Below, in pieces: positions 57,040 to 64,000 of a stretch of 64,000 nt of DNA. The notes under the pieces were generated by a model that saw nothing but the letters and a program-made list of their open reading frames with translations, did no database searches and was not told the DNA's origin. Position numbers and translations under genes: made by a program. The DNA is taken from the NCBI GenBank assembly GCA_000818945.1, contig KN805407.1, positions 203,582 to 267,581 of the forward strand, given 5' to 3'. This DNA comes from Schizochytrium sp. CCTCC M209059. Lineage: Eukaryota; Sar; Bigyra; Thraustochytrida; Thraustochytriidae. Positions within the stretch are counted from its first letter, which is position 1; every line of letters starts with the position of its first letter.

Positions 57040-58821
57040 TCATCGTCGTCCGCGACGAGATTTTCCACCACCCTTTTTCCCAGACTTGGCGTCGCGCTGG
57101 CGCTGCAGGCGAAGCTGCTTCTCACGATTGGCCCTCTGCTGCTCGAGACGATCGGCCTCATCTTGGTCAAGTTCCGCCGCCCCACTGGCCCCGCCGCCGC
57201 CTCGTGCACGCGGATTTGTAGATGGTGTTGATGATGATGCAGGCGCAGTTCTCCTAGCTCGAGCCTTGACCTCCTTTTCAGCAAGAATGCGCAGGTCGAC
57301 CGGGACCTGCTGGTGGCTATCTTCCAAGACCTTGACGAGCTCGGGGCCAAGCTTGCAGTCATCAGGACGAAGGAAAAACGTCACGGAACGGCCCGCGCGC
57401 CCTGCACGTCCACAACGACCAATACGGTGCACATACTCCTCAATCGTCATGCCAAGAGAGTAGTTGACCACGAGCTCCACGGATGGCACGTCGAGACCGC
57501 GGGCTGCCACGTCCGTGGCCACGAGAACAAGAGCCTCACCGCGCTTAAAGGTTTCGAGAGCCTCGTGACGGGCCGTCTGACTCATGTCTCCGTTCAACGC
57601 AACTGCAGGAATTCCTTCTTCGCGAAGATCTTGCGCGACCTTTTTCGATTCTTGTTTGAACATGACAAACACGATAGCAAGTGCATCCGTTTCGGCATTG
57701 TCTTTGACAAGGGGTGCGAGGGTTTCCACTAAAAGACGAAATCGAGGCGCCCCCTTGTGTTTGACGACCTCTACACGCTGCCGCACAGTGCGCGCAGCGG
57801 TCAGACCTTTTTGCGCATCGACACCAATAAAGATGGGGCTCTGCCCTGTTCTGCATAGTTTTCTCGCTTCGACCTGCACCAAAGAGTCTTGCTCCCAGGT
57901 GGCGCTGGTCAGAATGACGCGCGTCTCCGCTGGCATGAGGCTCCGAATCTTGGTCACATCGCCGAGAAAGCCCATGTCAAGCATGCAATCTGCTTCGTCA
58001 AGAACAAGAGATTGCACTCGATCCAATGAGACGCACATATCCTCTGCATCGGGGTTTGTAAAACTCCAGAAGCGGCCCGGCGTGGCCACAATGAGATGCG
58101 GATCCGAATCGAGCAGGTCTTGACGCGATTTCTCGTAGCTGACACCGCCAATGGTCAGGAACACAGAAAGCGTGATCCCCACGTCTGGGTGTGCCAGAAC
58201 GGCTTTGGCCGCGGCCTCGGTCTGGCGCGCGAGCTCACGCGTAGGCGCCAGCACAATGGCGGTAGGCTTGACGCAAGAAGTTGATGAAGACTGCAAAGCA
58301 CATTCGCTCAAGCTCGCGAGTTCGGCCAGCAGCGGGACGAGAAATGCAAGGGTTTTTCCAGATCCAGTTTGAGCAATGGCGATCACATCTCGATCCCACG
58401 TTTCTGACTCGAGTAGCACTTGCCATGACTGGCGTTGTACCTCAGTGGGCGATCGCTCATCGATGTTCTGGGCACCAAACGAGGCACACACTGCCTGCAC
58501 GAAACCTTCGGTCAAGACCGTCCCCGTTCTCGATGTTTCGCCAATGAGATCGCGAAAGCTGAAAGCTTCATCGCTTTCATGCTGCTCAGCATCGTCCTCA
58601 AGGTCATCTACGCTATCCTCCTCCTCCTCATCATCATCATCATAATCCTCGTCACCATCAACATCAATCTCGCCGTCTTCGTCTTCGTCTTCGTCTTCGT
58701 CTCCGTACTCAACAGTTTTGGTAACCTGCTGAGCCTTCTTGTTCTTATCTTGCGCCACAGACGGCTCAAACTCCGTGCCAGACTCGGGCTCCGAGTCCGA
58801 ATCAGCAAGGTCTGCGAACAT
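57040..58821 (-). CDS. DEAD-box ATP-dependent RNA helicase with acidic N-terminus (593 aa)
   Basis: RNA helicase. Residues 1-100 are acidic (Asp/Glu repeats encoded by GAA/GAC/TCA microsatellite-like sequence). The core carries SPTEVQRQSW (Q-motif), AQTGSGKT (motif I, about 154), APTRELARQ, TPGR, DEAD in VLDEADCMLDMGF (about 279), TSAT (about 305), ATDVAARGLD (about 434) and HRIGRCGRAGRAGR (about 467). The tail is Arg/Lys/Gly-rich (KSGKKGGGKSRRGRR), typical of RNA-binding extensions. ATG 58821 is the first in-frame ATG; the longer frame starts with GTG. Divergent from TMA7. Subfamily not assigned. Confidence 0.94.
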   Translation of the reverse strand: MFADLADSDSEPESGTEFEPSVAQDKNKKAQQVTKTVEYGDEDEDEDEDGEIDVDGDEDYDDDDEEEEDSVDDLEDDAEQHESDEAFSFRDLIGETSRTGTVLTEGFVQAVCASFGAQNIDERSPTEVQRQSWQVLLESETWDRDVIAIAQTGSGKTLAFLVPLLAELASLSECALQSSSTSCVKPTAIVLAPTRELARQTEAAAKAVLAHPDVGITLSVFLTIGGVSYEKSRQDLLDSDPHLIVATPGRFWSFTNPDAEDMCVSLDRVQSLVLDEADCMLDMGFLGDVTKIRSLMPAETRVILTSATWEQDSLVQVEARKLCRTGQSPIFIGVDAQKGLTAARTVRQRVEVVKHKGAPRFRLLVETLAPLVKDNAETDALAIVFVMFKQESKKVAQDLREEGIPAVALNGDMSQTARHEALETFKRGEALVLVATDVAARGLDVPSVELVVNYSLGMTIEEYVHRIGRCGRAGRAGRSVTFFLRPDDCKLGPELVKVLEDSHQQVPVDLRILAEKEVKARARRTAPASSSTPSTNPRARGGGGASGAAELDQDEADRLEQQRANREKQLRLQRQRDAKSGKKGGGKSRRGRR

Positions 58822-59587
58822 CCTGCTGGCCTCGCCCTCTCGCTCGCTCGGACGCGTAGATGGTGCTCTCACTCGCGTTCTACCTTCGCCCTCGCGGAGC
58901 CTCGCGTCTCGCCCACCTCAGCTCGCGCACCACTCGTGACCCGGTTCTGCCTGCCTGGCCTGCCGAGAAGCCGCGGAAGCACCGGCACTAATGTGGGACT
59001 TGTCCGGCTCTCCGGTCAGGTTTACTGGCTCGCGGTTAGGTTTGAAAGAAAGGCAAAAGGGAAACAAAGGGCCCCGGCAAACAAGCAACCGGTACGTGCA
59101 CGGAGAGCGCGCTCGCGTGCGTGCGCGCGTGCGGGCGTGCGTGCGGCTACGCCGTGCGCGGGCGCGAGGGGGCGTACGCGTCGGGAGAGAGCGCGATCCG
59201 CGGCGCCGTTTTGCGTGGGGCGTAATTGCGAAGGGCGTGCGTGCGTGGCGCGGGCCGACGTCGAGATCGGAGGGCACATACATGAGGGAGAGGACCGCCA
59301 AGTGAGGAAACGTGACGGCACGCGACCTGTTGGAGGAGACGAAGATGGCTGGCTTGGAGGGAGGATGGTCTAGGGAAAGGGAGCGTACACAATCATGTGT
59401 CCTTGTGGGGACGCTCGCGACGTAGACGAATGGGTGTGCTGAGTTGACGTGAGAGTGACGTCTAACATGAATGGGCTTTTTACACATGCATGAATAAAAT
59501 GAATGTATAAACGAACGAACGCGCGCAGGAAGAGAGCAAAAGGGGGAAACTTTCGAATACCAAGAACCCGAGACTACATCAGAAACC
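58822..59587. other. 766-bp divergent promoter region (helicase / TMA7)
   Basis: GC-rich with GCGTGC-type repeats near 59112-59150. The 250 bp before TMA7 contain no TATA box. Long antisense and sense frames here give only basic or Ser-rich peptides. Confidence 0.5.
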
Positions 59588-59761
59588 ATGCCCCGCGCCG
59601 GAGGCAAGAGCACCGCCCTGACGGCCAAGAAGGCCAAGTCCAAGGGCAAGGTCGTCACGGACGAGGACCTCGAGTTTAAGAAGAAGCAGAAGGAGCAGCA
59701 GAAGAAGGAGGCTGAGCTCCGCGCCAAGTTGGCCGGCGGCAAGGGTGGCAAGAAGAAGTAA
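59588..59761 (+). CDS. TMA7: Translation machinery-associated protein 7 (TMA7/CCDC72 family), 57 aa
   Basis: Very small, highly charged ribosome-associated protein. Sequence features fit the family: MPRAGGKSTALTAKKAKSKG at the N-terminus, the conserved acidic-aromatic core DEDLEFKKKQKEQQKKE, then AELRAKLAGGKGG and a KKK end. Length is close to the family norm (about 64 aa). ATG 59588 in context accATGC, stop TAA 59759-59761; no intron. Strong C/G-ending codons, like RPL27A. Convergent with the S28 peptidase 159 bp away. Confidence 0.88.
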   Translation: MPRAGGKSTALTAKKAKSKGKVVTDEDLEFKKKQKEQQKKEAELRAKLAGGKGGKKK

Positions 59762-59920
59762 AAAAGCAGACGAGACCCAATTGTCATTCCCGTCCGCGTT
59801 ACCCTTTTCTTCCACTGTTCATAGGCAAACCACGCATTCCACCACACATTTATGCTCGTATCCTCCTATCCATCAAATGATCAGTTTCTTTTTTTTGTTG
59901 TCTTTCTAGTTTCCGTCTCC

Positions 59921-61729
59921 TCAGTCCTGAGTCGCGGGGATAGCATTGTCTCGTCCGGAGACAAGCCACGAACGGATGATGCGCTCTTCGCGCGCGCGGC
60001 CCTCACGTAGAGAAGGCGGGTCCTGCGCCGTGGGGAACATGAAGTCCGTGTGATGTGCGCCGTGCGCAAATAGCACAGCTTCAATACCGCGATTGCTTTG
60101 ACTTTCGAGCACACCGGCAGCGGACCATGGGTCGTACCGTCCGTTGCTAAAGATGATTTTACTGCCATATTGCAAAATCTCCCGACCCATGTATTGCGCA
60201 AATGGCCAGCGACCTAATGGGTCCAGCGTCGCCGGGTCGTCTGTGACGCCATAAAGACCGCGTTCGCGGTACGAGGAACACGAGGCCTCTGCCCTCGCGG
60301 CCAAGACAAGTTCTTCGTATGAGCTATTGGCAAGCGACGAGCGAGACACAGAGGGAGGCCAGTACATGTCGCGGCCCAGGCCACGTAGCAGATATTGAAC
60401 AAGGAAAAATCCCTCGTTGCAAACAAGTGCCCCCCAGGCGTCGAGCATGCCTACAGACTTTGCATCAACTGAACATGTGCTGTTGCCGTGCGCTTCCTTC
60501 TCTTTCTTCAGCTTCGCCAAAGACGGAACCTCCTCATCTGATGCGGCGCTAAAGCATTCTACATCCCCGGTGATATTGTAGAGCATGCCATACATTTTCC
60601 CCACGCCGCGAACGAGACCTCGAACACTTGAGAGCGAGCTCAGGTCACGAGTGTCATTGGTCCTGGCGGCATCCCAGTCTACTTCAATTTGAACCTTGGG
60701 ATCTTCGTGCAAGTCTACGGTGAAGCGCACGTCCGACCGATTGCCAGAGAGCGAAACGCGCGTTCGAGGCTGGCGCACATGTGCGCAGACCTCGCGCATT
60801 GGCCAAGCAGGTAACTTATAGCCGCGCTTGTTAATGGTTGCAAAGACAATGTAGTCTGAGGGATACGGAAAGTTTGATTCCGCAAGCAGAAACAAGACAT
60901 CTTGCAATGTGGAGAGAAGCTCGCTCACCGGTGGCAATGGACTACACCATCCGAGTTCCGTCTCGAGTAGTGCACGACCTCCCGAGGACTCGGCGAGCAG
61001 GGAAATGAGCGTCCACGCGGCGAGAAAGCTGTCCCAACATTGTGGGTCCGCTTGGCCCGAGGCATCCTCGAGTCCCTGCGAGATCGCAAGATAGGCACCA
61101 TCGAGATCCGGGCGACTCGAAGCAAAGCCGAGAACAGGCGCTGATCCGGCCACAGCGCCTCCATTGCAGACGTGCGGGTACCGGAGACGAAAATAGGCGG
61201 CAAGCATGCCCCCGTAGGAACCGCCAAAGGCAATCACCTTGGAGTGAAAGTGGTCGAGTCCAAGGCGGTTTTTTACAAATGGCACGACTGCCGCGTAGTC
61301 TGCCAAAGCTTGGGCACTCGACACGTAGGCCATGCAGTTCTCCATACCATCAAGTTTGGGATAAGACTCGCCAAAGTACCTGTGCTCTGCAAAGACCAGC
61401 ACGGCGCCCAACGTCTCCCCCAGGGTCCACATGATGCCTGTGTTGTTAACGTACAAATCCACGGGGCCTTCATTTCCCGTGTAGAAGAAGACTGGGCTAT
61501 GCTCGCCGTCTTCGGGTCGACGAAACCCTTCGTGAATGCAAACTCGCTGCGAGAACGTCGCGCTGCCGCCGTTAAAGTGGTCAACGGGTTGCTCGACAAA
61601 GACAATCTCCGTGCAGTTAGCCAACGAGGCCGAGCCTCCGAGTCTGTCTGTGCGAGCAGTAGCCGTGAGCGGGGCCGCCAGCGCCACCCACAAGGCCGCC
61701 AAACGTAAACTTCGCGCGAGACTCGCCAT
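59921..61729 (-). CDS. Secreted serine carboxypeptidase, family S28 (prolyl carboxypeptidase / DPP2-like), 602 aa
   Basis: Probable lysosomal/vacuolar or secreted peptidase cleaving next to proline. Signal peptide MASLARSLRLAALWVALAAP. Family start FVEQPVDHFN is present. Nucleophile GGSYGG with Ser near 171; catalytic Asp in NGRYDPWS near 531; His in HGAHHTD near 559, giving the full S28 triad. Several N-glycosylation sequons (NNT, NRS, NDT, NIT, NST) and Cys in the lid region (CSSYRERG) fit the secretory pathway. ATG 61729 is chosen; the frame is open to a GTG at 61900. Length is slightly longer than the 450-500 aa of animal homologues. Confidence 0.95.
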   Translation of the reverse strand: MASLARSLRLAALWVALAAPLTATARTDRLGGSASLANCTEIVFVEQPVDHFNGGSATFSQRVCIHEGFRRPEDGEHSPVFFYTGNEGPVDLYVNNTGIMWTLGETLGAVLVFAEHRYFGESYPKLDGMENCMAYVSSAQALADYAAVVPFVKNRLGLDHFHSKVIAFGGSYGGMLAAYFRLRYPHVCNGGAVAGSAPVLGFASSRPDLDGAYLAISQGLEDASGQADPQCWDSFLAAWTLISLLAESSGGRALLETELGWCSPLPPVSELLSTLQDVLFLLAESNFPYPSDYIVFATINKRGYKLPAWPMREVCAHVRQPRTRVSLSGNRSDVRFTVDLHEDPKVQIEVDWDAARTNDTRDLSSLSSVRGLVRGVGKMYGMLYNITGDVECFSAASDEEVPSLAKLKKEKEAHGNSTCSVDAKSVGMLDAWGALVCNEGFFLVQYLLRGLGRDMYWPPSVSRSSLANSSYEELVLAARAEASCSSYRERGLYGVTDDPATLDPLGRWPFAQYMGREILQYGSKIIFSNGRYDPWSAAGVLESQSNRGIEAVLFAHGAHHTDFMFPTAQDPPSLREGRAREERIIRSWLVSGRDNAIPATQD

Positions 61730-62547
61730 CCTCGTTGCCAATCTATCTCTGTATAGTATGTCTCTCGCCGATGGATATGACTTGGTCGGTCTCAATTCCT
61801 CCGTTCTACTCGAGCGTGGCTTGCCTTTGTGACGGAAACCACCTGCGCAGCAAAGGTTGCGGAAGGGGAAGCGGGGAAACGAGCGCGGGAAGCTTGCCAC
61901 ACCGTCCTCGTCTCAGTCCGGAAGGCTCGACTCCTCACGCCTGCCCCTCGAGCGCGATTTCGCCCAAGTGCGATGACGCGGTCTTTGCGAACCTTTTGTC
62001 CTGCGACGTGCAGTACTTCAACAAGGAGCGCCTTGTCACTTTCAATCCTTTCTTAACCAATAATCGGCGCTCGGAGGAGACTTCTCAGAGACACCGAGGA
62101 TGAGGACGTGCACAATTTTGTTTGTGTGGCCACGAACTAATGCGGCGTTGGATCGCCAGCTCGCGGCGCAAGTGAAAATGGTAGCGTTTAGCAGCATCAA
62201 ATCACAGAGGCGCGAAATCGCCGTGCAAGGGAACACCATCTCGATGCTGTACGAGATGCATTCGATGCAGATTGACAGAAGTCAGATTGTGTGAAAAAAC
62301 GGGTAGAAAAAAAAAATGGGTTGAGCGAGAGAGTAAGAGAAGAGTTCCGAGGCGGCCCCGCTTGAAAGGGAGTCTGAAGAAATCAAGAAGCGTCTTGAAG
62401 AGATTGAGGCGGACTTTCGCCCGAATCGCGGCTGAAAAGACCATACTTCGCTAAGAGTCTACTGGGTTAATGTCGGACGCAAGGACTGGTGGAGAGCGCG
62501 CAGTCGTCCTCGCAGGACGAGTAAGCGTTGTGATGGGGAATATTAAA
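61730..62547. other. Intergenic with coding-like fragments (unresolved spliced gene or relic)
   Basis: Three plus-strand stretches look coding but do not form one frame: about 61970-62100 (ending DAVFANLLSCDVQYFNKE then TFNPFLTNN), 62100-62294 (NAALDRQLAAQVKM, SIKSQRREIAVQGN) and 62352-62433 (LERESEEIKKRLEEIEADFR, TGA). They may be exons of a small intron-bearing gene or remains of one. I could not place splice sites with confidence and recognise no family. Confidence 0.3.
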
Positions 62548-62823
62548 TCAAGAGCTCTTCAAAAGTAAGGCTGCATTCGGGGGTTTGCCGTCTAAGAGGT
62601 ACTCTACAGGCCCAATCCCAGAGTAGAGGGTGCACTTCGTAGCATTCTCCCGTTTGAATCCAACACAATCAACTTCCATGTCGCAACTTGCTTTGCAGTA
62701 GTCAAGAGGATCTGTAAGGATGTCGTGCACGATGCGCCGGTCCCAACGAGGCTGAAAAGTAGGCAGGAGCACATACTCGCACGTTTCACCGACGAGCTTC
62801 AAAGCTGGCGCAGGCGTTGTCGG
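62548..62823 (-). CDS. 3' exon of a PAN/Apple-like Cys-rich protein (partial)
   Basis: A 276-nt frame starts right after an acceptor-like ctcacag and reads PTTPAPALKLVGETCEYVLL. A PAN/Apple-like core follows: YCKASCDMEVDCVGFKREN and CTLYSGIG, with Cys spacing and an aromatic-bearing GF typical of such folds. It stops at 62548 (ends LLLKSS). No in-frame ATG occurs and an in-frame stop lies just upstream, so an upstream exon is required; I could not find it. A relic is the alternative. Likely extracellular if real. Confidence 0.4.
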   Translation of the reverse strand, partial: PTTPAPALKLVGETCEYVLLPTFQPRWDRRIVHDILTDPLDYCKASCDMEVDCVGFKRENATKCTLYSGIGPVEYLLDGKPPNAALLLKSS

Positions 62824-64000
62824 CTGTGAGTTTCATGACGGCATAGCGATCGCTGCGCTACTCCGAGAGGTGTAGAATTTTCTACTTGTGAATACGCCAA
62901 GGCCGAAAGCTGTAACGTTAGTGAGGAACGCGATCTGTCCTGATGCGCATTTCGCTAGGTGATCTTGCCCGATTTGCAGCCTGCTTAAGCTTCAACATGC
63001 CACCACACTCTGCCTGTGCGGGGTCAAGCTTCTCGATGAAGCTGTGCGCGGAGTCGAGGCAAGGCCTCGTTTCTTGCTGCGCATCACGTTTCTGGCTTCG
63101 AGAGCATGCAAATTGCTTTCTTGATACGCAGATTGCTTTCTTGATACGCATGCGGCCCACAATTCGTCCTCTTTCTTGGTACGCGCCTTGCCTCTGATTT
63201 CACAGTAGTACGTACACTATGCAAACATGTTGTGTAGCGCCATAGAACGCGAAGTTGCACGCAACTACAGGCGCAGCAAGATGGATTCTTGTTGCTCGGC
63301 AGCGCGTTCCTTTTCTTCTTTCTAGCAGCGGTGCTTTGGAGCGCTTCCACTGTGGAAATGGACCGTGGTGGGAATATTTCCTGTGCTCTAGCACATTTCT
63401 GTACGAATCCTCCCGCTAGCTAGCCAATTCGCGCCGAGAGCGTGGAGCCTCCTTGAGCCCTTAGCTCAGGCGGACTCGCAGTTAAGGTCGACGCCAAAAG
63501 ACCCGTTCAGATTTTACCTCGCCAACAATGCTCACTCGCTCCCTTAGTCGGTCGGTCGGTCTGGCCCGGCCCGAAGCCGACGGCGCGCGGAGATGGTTGA
63601 GGGGCCGCGGGAGAGGAGGTGTGGTGAATCTAGGACTCCGAGGCTCAAGAATGCTGTTGCGCCATTGCTACGTTTATTCACCAAATCCATTGCGAAACTG
63701 CGAGCATCCGCCAGTCCATCTGGCTGATCAATGAACTCTTTCACCCATCATGAAAGTTTTTCTCTCTCTTATACACTACGTCTGAGGCCTGCCTACCTGC
63801 TTGCTAGGTTGTTGGCTAGCTAGCTCTTGCTTGCGTTGCTTTGCTTTTGCTTTTACTTTTGCTTGCTTTTACTTTTGCTTGAAGTCAAGTTGCTTGCTTG
63901 CTTGCTTGCTTGTGCCAACCGGAAATGAACACTAGAAGCACAAACCGCAATGAGTGCCTCAAAAAAGCCTCGTACATAATCGTGAGGAATCCGGTGGGAG
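62824..64000. other. Right-edge region without an identified gene
   Basis: May hold upstream exons of the PAN/Apple-like gene on the minus strand; none recognised. A 14-bp direct repeat, tgcttgcttgcttg type, and TTTTGCTT/CTTG-rich low-complexity sequence occupy about 63834-63912. A short direct repeat gattgctttcttgatacgca occurs twice near 63110-63150. Confidence 0.45.

Noticed and set aside
58822..58872. Upstream extension of the second DEAD-box helicase
   Set aside because: The first codon there is GTG; the first in-frame ATG is 58821.

Overview
This 64 kb window is nuclear DNA of a GC-rich, unicellular eukaryote. Intron-poor protein genes sit on both strands at irregular spacing, with no operons. 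The one conserved gene that clearly needs splicing (APC10) has two short GT-AG introns. Eukaryote-specific markers are ribosomal protein L27a, TMA7, APC10, a START-domain protein, DEAD-box helicases, an S28 peptidase and tRNA-Lys(CUU) genes without CCA followed by T-runs (Pol III terminators). The style (large single-exon surface-protein genes with Thr/Ser/Pro repeats, an LRR/Cys-rich/multi-TM/kinase receptor, abundant GC-rich microsatellites) suggests a stramenopile, most plausibly a thraustochytrid (Labyrinthulomycetes). That placement is inference from gene style, not a database result.

Layout. 0-3.5 kb: the 3' end of an unidentified gene, a double-hotdog thioesterase, and four minus-strand tRNA-Lys(CUU) genes in tandem, two of them inside an exact 379-bp duplication. 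3.5-15.6 kb: two adjacent paralogous genes for giant (about 1,620-1,780 aa) type I surface proteins. They share a VWD-like region, a Cys-rich module of about 130 aa repeated three or four times, a C-terminal beta-rich ectodomain and a single TM helix. The first also carries about 44 units of a 12-bp minisatellite encoding Pro-Thr-Ser-Ser. 15.6-20.3 kb: gene-poor, packed with simple repeats and a duplicated 0.1-kb element. 20.3-27.1 kb: an unknown protein, a DEAD-box (DECD) helicase divergent from a small ATP-dependent DNA ligase, and a START protein with a probable START relic beside it. 27-38 kb: two nuclear-looking low-complexity proteins, RPL27A and APC10. 38.7-44.9 kb: a 2,069-aa LRR/Cys-rich/multi-TM/protein-kinase receptor. 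46-57 kb: a TLC-like membrane protein, three unfamiliar proteins (coiled-coil, LRR, zinc-ribbon-like) and a tandem alpha/beta hydrolase whose second half has lost its catalytic serine. 57-64 kb: a second DEAD-box helicase divergent from TMA7, an S28 serine peptidase, and coding-like fragments including a PAN/Apple-like exon.

Functional view. The genes do not form a single pathway. Translation and ribosome functions (RPL27A, TMA7, two helicases, tRNA-Lys) lie among cell-surface and signalling genes (the two giant paralogs, the receptor kinase, the PAN-like exon, the secreted peptidase). The regions most worth attention are the paralogous surface-protein pair with its minisatellite, the receptor kinase, and the hydrolase with one intact and one inactivated catalytic unit. 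Start codons were set at the first sensible in-frame ATG; several longer open frames begin with GTG/TTG or run through microsatellites and were trimmed.
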